The translations under genes were made by a program, and so were the position numbers. This document shows, one piece after another, positions 8,332 to 15,477 of a DNA stretch of 40,353 bases. The stretch is from Bacteroidales bacterium (GTDB lineage Bacteria; Bacteroidota; Bacteroidia; Bacteroidales; Paludibacteraceae), in contig DUQS01000005.1 in assembly GCA_012837685.1 (NCBI GenBank), positions 1 to 40,353 on the forward strand, in the 5' to 3' direction. Every line of letters starts with the position of its first letter. The first letter of the stretch is position 1. Below the pieces are notes generated by a model. The model searched no databases and was not told where the DNA came from. It saw nothing but the letters and a program-made list of their open reading frames with translations.

Positions 8332-9237
8332 ATGTTTTTTTTAAGCGCACATAACGTAAGCAAACATTTTGACGGGCACACCGCACTCGACGATGTATCG
8401 CTGAATGTTCCCGAAAATACAATTTACGGTCTGTTGGGACCAAATGGTGCAGGAAAAACCACCCTTATCCGCATCATTAACCGTATAGTGCTGCCCGACA
8501 GCGGTACAATTACACTCAACGGGCAACCGATGACCGATGCCGACACCGCACGAATTGGCTATATGCCCGAAGAGCGCGGTCTCTACCGAAAAATGAAAGT
8601 CGGCGAACAGGCACTCTATTTGGCACAACTAAAAGGCATGACAAAAACCGATGCGCTAAAACAACTGAAATATTGGTTCGAAAAGTTCCAAATTGCCTCG
8701 TGGTGGAACAAACGCGTTGAAGAGCTATCGAAAGGTATGGCGCAAAAAGTACAATTCATTACTACTGTGGCACATCGACCGCAACTGCTCATTTTCGATG
8801 AACCGTTTAGCGGATTTGACCCGATCAATGCCGACACCATGCGACAAGAAATTTTGGAACTGAAAGCCAACGGCGCAACCATTATACTTTCTACACACAA
8901 CATGGAATCGGTAGAGACGCTGTGCGATGAAATTACGCTGATAAATCAGGCAAAAGCAGTGCTGCAAGGCAATGTAGCCGAAATACGCGAAAGCTACAAG
9001 CAACACCTCTACAAAGTAGTAGTGAACGGCGTTTACAGTCCCGCACCGACTATGCCATTTTCTCCGATAACGCAAGAAACCGCAGGCAACCGCACTACGC
9101 TTACTTTCCGCCTCGACCGTGCAACATCACCTAATACTTTGCTAAATGCTATCTGTGCCAATCACAACTTGTTACTGTTTGAAGAAGTGCTGCCAAGTAT
9201 GAACGATATTTTTATCCGCACCGTTTCGGAACACTAA
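8332..9237 (+). CDS. ABC transporter ATP-binding protein (NatA/YhaQ type), no permease nearby
   Basis: An ABC ATPase of 301 residues. Walker A is GPNGAGKT (36-43), the signature is LSKGM (132-136), Walker B is LLIFDEP (152-158) and the switch histidine is H189 (STHNM). The C-terminal extension of about 85 residues resembles that of NatA/YhaQ exporters. Such subunits drive substrate export through a separate membrane permease, usually encoded directly downstream. Here a terminator follows within a few bases and the next gene is on the other strand, so the partner is missing locally. The ATG at 8332 was chosen because the -7 element lies just upstream and the N-terminus then aligns with the family. 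The substrate is unknown. Confidence 0.9.
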   Translation: MFFLSAHNVSKHFDGHTALDDVSLNVPENTIYGLLGPNGAGKTTLIRIINRIVLPDSGTITLNGQPMTDADTARIGYMPEERGLYRKMKVGEQALYLAQLKGMTKTDALKQLKYWFEKFQIASWWNKRVEELSKGMAQKVQFITTVAHRPQLLIFDEPFSGFDPINADTMRQEILELKANGATIILSTHNMESVETLCDEITLINQAKAVLQGNVAEIRESYKQHLYKVVVNGVYSPAPTMPFSPITQETAGNRTTLTFRLDRATSPNTLLNAICANHNLLLFEEVLPSMNDIFIRTVSEH

Positions 9238-9275
9238 AAAAGGCGATTCTCTAAAATCGCCTTCTCTTTTTCTAT
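9234..9275. terminator. Bidirectional terminator between the ABC ATPase and metY
   Basis: The stem AAGGCGATT (9240-9248) pairs perfectly with AATCGCCTT (9255-9263). An A-run lies before it and a T-rich run after it, so it can serve both converging genes. Confidence 0.85.
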
Positions 9276-9289
9276 TTTTCTTGCAATTA

Positions 9290-10579
9290 TTATTTTTTAG
9301 CTTGCTGCAATGCTTGCTCAATATCCGCAATAATGTCGGTAACATCTTCGATGCCGATAGAGAGACGAATTAAATCGGGCTGTATGCCTGCCTCAATCAA
9401 CTGCTCATCAGAGAGTTGGCGATGAGTATGGCTTGCAGGATGAAGCACACACGAACGCGCATCCGCCACATGGGTAACTATTGCAACCAATTTCAGGCTG
9501 TCCATAAATTTTTCCGACACGGAGCGGTCGCCCTTCAATCCAAAACTGATAACACCGCACGAACGTCCGCCATCAAAATATTTTTGCGCCAAAGCGTGAT
9601 ATTTATCGTTTTTCAAACCACTGTAATGTACCCAAGCCACTTCGGGACGCTGCTGCAAATATTCCGCCACTTTTTGGGCATTTTCGCAATGACGCAGCAC
9701 ACGCAAATGCAACGTTTCCAAACCAAGATTGAGCAAAAAAGCGTTCATCGGCGAAGGAATAGAACCCAAATCGCGCATCAGTTGGGCAGTCGCTTTCACA
9801 ATATAAGCCTTTTTGCCAAACGCCTTACTATAAGCCAAACCGTGGTACGACGGGTCTGGTTCGGTCAAGCCGGGGAATTTATCGTGATGCGCCTCCCAAT
9901 CAAAATTACCACTATCCACTATACAGCCGCCAATAGAAGTGGCGTGCCCATCCATATATTTTGTTGTGGAATGGATAACAATGTCCGCACCGAATTCAAA
10001 CGGACGGCAATTGATTGGCGTAGCAAACGTATTATCAATAATAAGCGGAACACCTTGACTATGAGCTATTCGAGCAAATTTTTCAATATCGAGCACACAA
10101 ACTCCCGGATTGGTGATGGTTTCGCCAAAAAGAGCTTTCGTGTTGGGACGAAATGCTTTGAGTATCTCTTCCTCGTCAGCATCTTGGTCAACCAACGTTA
10201 CCTCGATACCTAATTTTTTCATGGTAACGAGAAATAAATTATAGGTACCGCCGTATATCGACGCTGCACTCACAAAATGGTCGCCCGCCTGACAAATGTT
10301 GAATACAGAATAGAACGAAGCCGCCTGTCCCGAAGACGTGAGCATAGCCGCCACGCCTCCTTCCAATGCAGCAATTTTAGCCGCTACCACATCGTTAGTA
10401 GGATTTTGCAGACGCGTATAAAAATAACCTTCGGCTTTAAGGTCGAACAAATCCGCCATTTCTGCCGTCGAATCGTATTTGAATGTTGTGCTTTGGTAAA
10501 TGGGCACTATGCGAGGTTCTCCGTTTTTAGGATTCCATTCGCCTTGTGCACAGATTGTTGCCAATTTTCTCTTTCCCAT
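9290..10579 (-). CDS. metY: O-acetylhomoserine sulfhydrylase (aminocarboxypropyltransferase)
   Basis: A PLP enzyme of the Cys/Met-metabolism family, 429 residues, the length typical of MetY. It condenses O-acetylhomoserine with sulfide to make homocysteine in the cytoplasm. The PLP lysine is K207 in HSTTKYMDGH. Other signatures are YTRLQNPT (54-61), SSGQAA (82-87) and the C-terminal RLSIGIED. The start MGKRKLATICAQGEWNP is typical of MetY, and the inserts relative to MetB and MetC support this call over cystathionine enzymes or methionine gamma-lyase. It stands alone with its own promoter and shares a terminator with the converging ABC ATPase gene. Confidence 0.92.
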   Translation of the reverse strand: MGKRKLATICAQGEWNPKNGEPRIVPIYQSTTFKYDSTAEMADLFDLKAEGYFYTRLQNPTNDVVAAKIAALEGGVAAMLTSSGQAASFYSVFNICQAGDHFVSAASIYGGTYNLFLVTMKKLGIEVTLVDQDADEEEILKAFRPNTKALFGETITNPGVCVLDIEKFARIAHSQGVPLIIDNTFATPINCRPFEFGADIVIHSTTKYMDGHATSIGGCIVDSGNFDWEAHHDKFPGLTEPDPSYHGLAYSKAFGKKAYIVKATAQLMRDLGSIPSPMNAFLLNLGLETLHLRVLRHCENAQKVAEYLQQRPEVAWVHYSGLKNDKYHALAQKYFDGGRSCGVISFGLKGDRSVSEKFMDSLKLVAIVTHVADARSCVLHPASHTHRQLSDEQLIEAGIQPDLIRLSIGIEDVTDIIADIEQALQQAKK

Positions 10580-10603
10580 ATCAATTTTTAATTTTTACAG
10601 CTA

Positions 10604-10611
10604 CAAAAGTA
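10604..10611 (-). promoter_or_regulatory. -7 promoter element (TACTTTTG) for metY
   Basis: TACTTTTG on the minus strand, 24 bases before the metY ATG, matches TAnnTTTG. No clean TTTG -33 box is present at the usual spacing. Confidence 0.5.
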
Positions 10612-10663
10612 CAAAAACTTTTTAGTTCGTTCATAAAGAATGGCGTTTATTTGCGAACATCAC

Positions 10664-10705
10664 AAAAAAACACTCCGACACAAATTCATCGAATTTGCAT
10701 CGGAG
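10664..10705 (-). terminator. Terminator after deoC
   Basis: The 15-base arms at 10673-10687 and 10691-10705 pair with two mismatches around an ATC loop. On the minus strand the hairpin is followed by a run of seven T, ending the deoC operon. Confidence 0.8.
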
Positions 10706-10726
10706 CATTGCAGAATAGCGTAAATT

Positions 10727-11611
10727 TTAGAAGTACTTCACTTCCTTGCCTTCGATGCTCGACAATAGATTATTTGCCAAACGGCTTGCACCGAAACGGA
10801 ACAGTTTGTTGTTCATCCACTCATCGCCGAGAATTGCTTTTACAACCGTATAGAATTGAACAGCCTCTTCGGTGGTGGAAACACCTCCGGCAGGTTTGAA
10901 ACCGACTTTAATGCCGGTTTTTTTGTAGTATTCCTTAATGGCTCCGCACATCACGTAAGCAGCTTCCAAAGTAGCGGCGGGTTCGGTTTTTCCCGTAGAT
11001 GTTTTGATAAAATCGGCACCGGCAGCCATTGCCAACAACGATGCTTGTTTGATTTCTACCGCCGAACGCAATGAGCCGCTCTCCAAAATTACTTTTAAAT
11101 GAGCATTTTTGCAAGCAGCTTTCAACTCACTCAATTCGTCGTAAACTTCCGAATGTGCGCCACTCATAAATTTACCGAGAGAGATAACCACGTCAATTTC
11201 ATCGGCGCCGGCTTTTACCGTTAGAGCCGTTTCTGCCACTTTCACTTCAATAAACGATTGCGAAGCAGGAAAACAAGCCGCCACAGCCGCAATGTTCACG
11301 CCGTTATTTTTATTAAGCACTTCACGCGTAACAGGCACCAAAGACGGATAGACACAAACGGCAGCCACATTGGGCAAATTGGGGAAATTTTTTGGGAAAT
11401 CATTGACTTTCCGCATCATTTCAGCAATTTTTTCTTCCGTATCCGTGCCGAGAAGCGATGTTAAATCAATGGAATTTAAACATTTTTTATACACTTCTAC
11501 GGTATTGTTTTTTGCGAAATCTTTCGCTAAAATCGCTTCTACTGCAGATTTTACATCCGCATCTTTCAAATCGCAATTGTACTGAGCATACAACTCTTTC
11601 ATTTTTTCCAT
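10727..11611 (-). CDS. deoC: Deoxyribose-phosphate aldolase
   Basis: A class I aldolase of 294 residues that cleaves 2-deoxyribose 5-phosphate to glyceraldehyde 3-phosphate and acetaldehyde in deoxynucleoside breakdown. The Schiff-base lysine is K203 in FIKTSTGK. The catalytic aspartate is D140 in DEIDVV, and the second active-site lysine is K239 in GFKPAGG. The length fits the longer Bacteroidetes form rather than the 220-residue Bacillus form. An alternative ATG lies three codons in. It follows dtd by 32 bases and ends the operon at a strong hairpin. Confidence 0.94.
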   Translation of the reverse strand: MEKMKELYAQYNCDLKDADVKSAVEAILAKDFAKNNTVEVYKKCLNSIDLTSLLGTDTEEKIAEMMRKVNDFPKNFPNLPNVAAVCVYPSLVPVTREVLNKNNGVNIAAVAACFPASQSFIEVKVAETALTVKAGADEIDVVISLGKFMSGAHSEVYDELSELKAACKNAHLKVILESGSLRSAVEIKQASLLAMAAGADFIKTSTGKTEPAATLEAAYVMCGAIKEYYKKTGIKVGFKPAGGVSTTEEAVQFYTVVKAILGDEWMNNKLFRFGASRLANNLLSSIEGKEVKYF

Positions 11612-11643
11612 TTGCTTAAATTTTAATAGGTTATACTTTATTT

Positions 11644-12096
11644 TTATTCTCTTTGTTTAGAATCAATCCAAATTGTAACGGGACCGTCGTTAAGCAATTC
11701 CACTTTCATATCGGCACCAAACACGCCCGTTTGTACGGGTTTTCCCAATTTTTCGGCAGCAAAGGTACAAAACTGTTCGTAAAGCGGCACCGAAACATCC
11801 GGTTTGGCTGCGCGAATATACGAAGGACGGTTGCCTTTTGCCGTCAGCGCATGCAAGGTAAATTGGCTGATAATCAGCATTTCTCCATCAACATCGAGCA
11901 CCGAGCGGTTCATTACGCCCTGTTCGTCATCGAAAATACGCAAATTTACCACTTTAGCTGCCAACCATTCCGCATCCTGATGGGTATCGGCGTTTTCCAC
12001 ACCGACAAACACCAACACTCCTCGACCGATTTGTGCCTTTTTCGCACCTTCTATCGTAACTGATGCGTGCAATACGCGCTGAACCAAAACTCGCAT
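11644..12096 (-). CDS. dtd: D-aminoacyl-tRNA deacylase
   Basis: A proofreading enzyme of 150 residues that hydrolyses D-aminoacyl-tRNAs and mischarged glycyl-tRNA, keeping D-amino acids out of proteins. Both family signatures are present: SQFTL at 77-81 (catalytic region) and NDGPVT at 136-141 (the Gly-cisPro selectivity loop). The start MRVLVQRVLHASVTI is typical. It lies 10 bases after the C_GCAxxG_C_C gene and 32 before deoC, so the three probably share a transcript. Confidence 0.95.
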   Translation of the reverse strand: MRVLVQRVLHASVTIEGAKKAQIGRGVLVFVGVENADTHQDAEWLAAKVVNLRIFDDEQGVMNRSVLDVDGEMLIISQFTLHALTAKGNRPSYIRAAKPDVSVPLYEQFCTFAAEKLGKPVQTGVFGADMKVELLNDGPVTIWIDSKQRE

Positions 12097-12106
12097 ACCA
12101 TAAAAT

Positions 12107-12571
12107 TTACAAAGCTGCCAATTTTCTGCCCACTATTTCAGCCGCAATGCGCACCAATTGGGCACACGGGCGTTTTTTGTAGTAGGTTTCCGTTCGAGCT
12201 TCCGGTATCGGACTGTCGGTGTGGCAGGTAAGTCCGAGCAGTTCGCGACAGATATACGACCCGTTTTCGGCTTTAAATTCCGCCGCCAACTCTTGCACCA
12301 GCTTATAATTGGCTGCTTTTGCCTCTCTATCCTTCGGAGTGGCTACCGGCACTGCCAGCCCTGCCACCAAAAACATACCGCTGCAAGCACCGCACACTTC
12401 GCGCAAACGCCCCATGCCGCCACCAAAAGGCGCACTTATTGTTGCCGCCAAAGTGCTATCTAACTCAAACAAATCGGCATAAGCCATATAAACCGACTGC
12501 GCACAATTGTAACCTGCACGAAAATTGGCTTCCGCTTGCGCAGCGCGCTGCTCTATATCTATTTCCTTCAT
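12107..12571 (-). CDS. C_GCAxxG_C_C family putative redox protein
   Basis: A 154-residue protein with the cysteine pattern that names the family: C23 (YNCAQSV), C60 and C63 (EVCGACSGM), C108, C116 and C136 (RPCAQLV). Members are presumed redox-active or metal-binding because these cysteines are conserved, but no reaction is established. FGGGMGRLREVCGA (49-62) is the most recognisable stretch. It heads the run with dtd and deoC; no clear promoter was seen in the short stretch upstream, where base composition shifts into the AT-rich island. Confidence 0.85.
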   Translation of the reverse strand: MKEIDIEQRAAQAEANFRAGYNCAQSVYMAYADLFELDSTLAATISAPFGGGMGRLREVCGACSGMFLVAGLAVPVATPKDREAKAANYKLVQELAAEFKAENGSYICRELLGLTCHTDSPIPEARTETYYKKRPCAQLVRIAAEIVGRKLAAL

Positions 12572-12640
12572 TTTAAAAACAGTTTAAACACAAAAAACAT
12601 ACATTTATGTATTATCTGCACCTCTCCTCTTTTTGTTTTA

Positions 12641-13009
12641 CTACAAATACACATACGATTGTGGCGGAAAAACATTAAAGTTGTCTTGTAAGTTTAATGG
12701 TTGTCTGTATTTTTGTGGATTTTTTATTTTTATTGCATGCGCAATTTTTCTATCTGCAAAATATTCGAAGAAACGGTCTTCCGAAATACCAGAATACTCT
12801 TTCGTCTGTCTCCAAACTTCACTTGGGTTATAACTTAAAATGTCGGCAATTTCAAATTCCCCAATAACTTGTTGAACAGGTGATGAAGCGTAGACAACAA
12901 CCGTTTTTATATTTGGGTTTTTGAAAATAACTTTACGAAATTCAAATTTTTTCGTGCCATCAAATATTTTGAAAGCAAACTCTGGTTTAATCGACAATAA
13001 AACTTTCAT
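12641..13009 (-). CDS. Small ASCH-domain (PUA-fold) protein
   Basis: A 122-residue protein made almost entirely of one ASCH domain. The N-terminal LLSIKPEFAFKIFDGTKKFE followed by FRK is the characteristic opening. GEFEIADI and the SGISEDRFFEYFADRKIAHAI block follow, as in COG4933-type ASCH proteins. ASCH domains have the PUA-like fold and are thought to bind RNA or modified bases. The small ASCH enzyme YqfB hydrolyses N4-acetylcytidine, but its Lys-x-x-Thr motif is not obvious here. The ATG at 13009 (or a GTG just before it) lies inside the 3' end of the PIN-GNAT gene, an overlap of 23 bases that implies coupled translation. Confidence 0.8.
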   Translation of the reverse strand: MKVLLSIKPEFAFKIFDGTKKFEFRKVIFKNPNIKTVVVYASSPVQQVIGEFEIADILSYNPSEVWRQTKEYSGISEDRFFEYFADRKIAHAIKIKNPQKYRQPLNLQDNFNVFPPQSYVYL

Positions 13010-14492
13010 CACTTTTTGTAGCTTTTAAGATAATATTAAATTGTTCTTTTGTAATTGGTTTGAAACCTCTTGGTGAATCATTTATACCGCTTAAAACTTT
13101 TAAATCAATAAGTTCTTTCATATTTATTCGGTGTGGGAAAGAATATACGTATAAAAATCTAACAACAAAAGGCTTGGATGAGCGATAGTGCCACATTGCA
13201 CGAAGTTGTTCTTCGGGGAAAACACTACCTTTCCTGCAATATAAAATAAAATCATCTTCATCCTTGAAATCATATTTTATTTCATCTACAACCCCTATAG
13301 TAGAAACAACGCCTTTGTAATAACCACCCGTTCTATAAAAAATAAGGATATCACCTGTTTTTGGATGTGGTGTCATTGCTCTTGAAACGTAAATTTTGCT
13401 AATACTATTTCGGTGTGGAAAATCCTCAATAAAATCTTCTGGTGATTCTGTATTTAAAATAGAATCTGGCAACAATTCTGTATGATAATCCGGATAAATT
13501 GGTACAATAAAACATTCTTTGTCCCTTGAAATAAAGGGATAACACTCTTTTAAATGATTGTCATCTGTTTTCTTACTAAAATCTCTTACATAAACTAATT
13601 CGTCATCATCTTTTTTACCCCATAATACAAAGCCCCACTGTTCAAGCAAATATATTAATCTTCTTTGTTCATTTCGTTTATCAAAAATCGTCACATAAAT
13701 CTCATCTACCTCGTTTTTAAGAGCATTGTCAAAAATAATTTTCATAAAACGCTCTCCCAAACGAAAGCCATTGTTGATAACCTTAAATGTCCCTATTTTC
13801 AATCGTTTTTTTGGCAGGAAAATAGGATGAATGTTTTTGTAATCTTCTTCTGTTCCTTCAACTTTCAAATACAAAAACGACAAAAGTAATCCATTGTTTG
13901 AATTTATAGTAATGTAAGCCTCTTCATCAAACTTTTTGATGAACCATTTGTCAAAGCCAGCATAATCCTCTTTTAAACTGGTAAAAAAATCATCGCTAAG
14001 ATTTATTCTTCCAAACTTTAATTTCTGGACATTAAGGACTTTATAGTTTACTAAATCGGGATGTTCTGCAAAAGTTTTTTCTAGGAATGAGTCAATCGTA
14101 AAAACTTTATTTTCAACACCTAATTCGGTAGCTTTTTTGTGTATTTTTTTGTCTTCCGTTATTAATATATCTACACGACCGACAAAAACCTCATTTAAAA
14201 GTTGAGTGTCATTTTTATCATTATCGTTAACATCAATTTTATTTGAGACCTTTAAAACCTCTGCTTGTAAAGGTGAGGGGATTTCAATGTGTTCGTAACT
14301 GTCTAACTTTATCTGAAAAGTTTCAATAGTCTGTTGGTTTTTATATTTTTCGATTTCAGATTTAGTCAATGAATGAATACATTTTGTATATTTAGCTCTA
14401 TCCAACCACCGATACAAAATGCCAATATCTTGATTAATAACCTTTGAGGCTTCTCGATGAATAATAATATTTGTGTCAAGGAGTGCTTTCAT
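12987..14492 (-). CDS. PIN-GNAT-PUA-like (EVE/ASCH-type) fusion protein
   Basis: A 501-residue protein with three apparent domains. Residues 1-140 look like a PIN ribonuclease: D6 in LLDTNIII, an acidic residue near E46, D95 and D114 (ITEDKKI) could form the metal site. Residues about 190-303 resemble a GNAT acyltransferase, with a beta strand and loop (IGTFKVINNGFRLGERF) and a late LLEQWGFVLWGKK motif. Residues about 365-490 resemble an EVE/ASCH PUA-like domain, with KTGDILIFYRTGGYYKG and the IGVVDEI strand. I infer an RNA- or tRNA-targeting role; no function is established. Base composition is much more AT-rich than the flanks, suggesting transfer. It overlaps the ASCH gene downstream. The acetyltransferase call is the least certain. 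Confidence 0.75.
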   Translation of the reverse strand: MKALLDTNIIIHREASKVINQDIGILYRWLDRAKYTKCIHSLTKSEIEKYKNQQTIETFQIKLDSYEHIEIPSPLQAEVLKVSNKIDVNDNDKNDTQLLNEVFVGRVDILITEDKKIHKKATELGVENKVFTIDSFLEKTFAEHPDLVNYKVLNVQKLKFGRINLSDDFFTSLKEDYAGFDKWFIKKFDEEAYITINSNNGLLLSFLYLKVEGTEEDYKNIHPIFLPKKRLKIGTFKVINNGFRLGERFMKIIFDNALKNEVDEIYVTIFDKRNEQRRLIYLLEQWGFVLWGKKDDDELVYVRDFSKKTDDNHLKECYPFISRDKECFIVPIYPDYHTELLPDSILNTESPEDFIEDFPHRNSISKIYVSRAMTPHPKTGDILIFYRTGGYYKGVVSTIGVVDEIKYDFKDEDDFILYCRKGSVFPEEQLRAMWHYRSSKPFVVRFLYVYSFPHRINMKELIDLKVLSGINDSPRGFKPITKEQFNIILKATKSDESFIVD

Positions 14493-14557
14493 TTCAATAT
14501 TAAAGTTTTAAAGTGTAAAATTAATAAATTAGAATAGTCTTTTTGTGTGCTGACATT

Positions 14558-14565
14558 CAAAGTTA
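14558..14565 (-). promoter_or_regulatory. -7 promoter element (TAACTTTG) for the PIN-GNAT/ASCH pair
   Basis: TAACTTTG on the minus strand lies 66 bases before the ATG at 14492 and matches TAnnTTTG. No convincing -33 box is visible. The 262 bases between this gene and the SIMPL gene hold nothing else I could identify. Confidence 0.45.
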
Positions 14566-14754
14566 TTCCTAAAGTTTTCTGACAATCATTTTGATATAAG
14601 CTCTTTATTTTGCAAAAGCTTCAAAAGGAAAATTATCAAAATACAAATTATTTTTCACTTCAAACTATTTTTTATCTTAAAGATGTTTCTAAAATCAAAT
14701 TCAGTAAAAACAAATTGATAACATTGCTACTAACATACAATGTAATCAACGCCA

Positions 14755-15456
14755 TTAATCTTCCAAATAGTATTCAACGGTGGTTACAACGCGTACTTTT
14801 TTAATATCGGGCGTGTTAATGTCGCGGTCGTTAATGGTAAACAAGCCTTGATTGGCACGTTTTATTTTTCCCAACTCGCTTTGGCTGTCTAAAGCAAATT
14901 TTTCGGCAGCGGCACGAGCATTTTTCGTTGCCTCTTCAATCATTTGCGGCTTAATTTCGTTCAGTTTGGTAAATTCGTAAACAATGGCATATTGATATTC
15001 ACCCGAAAGCAGCGCAACGCCTTTAGTCAATAGTTCGCTCTGTTGAGTAATAAGTGCTTTCACTTTATCCACTTCCGATGTGCTGACAGTAATAACGGAC
15101 GTAACATTGTAACGGTACGCCGGACGCTCCACAACAAAACGTTCCGCCTCCAAATCGATAATTGTAGGTGCCGAAATGCTGATGTCGTTTTCGCTGATGC
15201 CTTTCGCTGTCAAAAATGCCACTATCGTTTTGTTTTTGGCATTGACATTGGTGTAGATTTGTTGTAAATCGTTGCCTATTTCCTTGAAAACCAAAGGATA
15301 AGTAACTTTGTCAGCCGGAACTTCCATTTCCGAAAGACCTTTCACGCTTACGCAACGGTCTTTGTAAGCACAATTGTCGATACCCGTTTTTAACAACAGC
15401 CCCAAGAAAAGGGCGCCAAAGGTCAAAATGACCGCTTCTGCAATGTAATTTTTCAT
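14755..15456 (-). CDS. SIMPL-domain (DUF541) membrane-anchored protein
   Basis: A 233-residue protein with an N-terminal hydrophobic segment (about 5-24) that is a signal anchor, then one SIMPL/DUF541 domain. Family hallmarks are VSVKGLSEMEVPADKVTYPL near the start, the KNKTIVAFLTAKGISENDIS helix, and EEATKNARAAAEKFALDSQS before the closing strands (KVRVVTTVEYYLED). SIMPL proteins are envelope proteins of uncertain function; some bacterial members protect against oxidative stress. It lies 21 bases after rnr, so it is probably the last gene of the rpoN-rnr transcript. Confidence 0.87.
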   Translation of the reverse strand: MKNYIAEAVILTFGALFLGLLLKTGIDNCAYKDRCVSVKGLSEMEVPADKVTYPLVFKEIGNDLQQIYTNVNAKNKTIVAFLTAKGISENDISISAPTIIDLEAERFVVERPAYRYNVTSVITVSTSEVDKVKALITQQSELLTKGVALLSGEYQYAIVYEFTKLNEIKPQMIEEATKNARAAAEKFALDSQSELGKIKRANQGLFTINDRDINTPDIKKVRVVTTVEYYLED

Positions 15457-15477
15457 AATAATTAATTTTTAAAATGT

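Noticed and set aside
12633-12833. Plus-strand frame opposite the ASCH gene
   Set aside because: It is a shadow of the ASCH gene; the minus frame has clear ASCH motifs and overlaps the coupled PIN-GNAT gene.
12641-13009. YqfB-like N4-acetylcytidine amidohydrolase as the name for the ASCH protein
   Set aside because: The Lys-x-x-Thr catalytic pattern of YqfB is not seen; the stretch reads TKKFEFRK, as in the COG4933-type group.
14610-14804. Plus-strand open frame of 64 codons in the gap between the PIN-GNAT and SIMPL genes
   Set aside because: It is AT-rich, resembles nothing I know, and runs into the 3' end of the SIMPL gene on the other strand. Its length is expected by chance in AT-rich DNA.
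14840-14875. A TGGCAC stretch considered as a sigma-54 promoter because rpoN is nearby
   Set aside because: The matching GC element 5 bases on is absent, and the site lies inside the SIMPL coding region.
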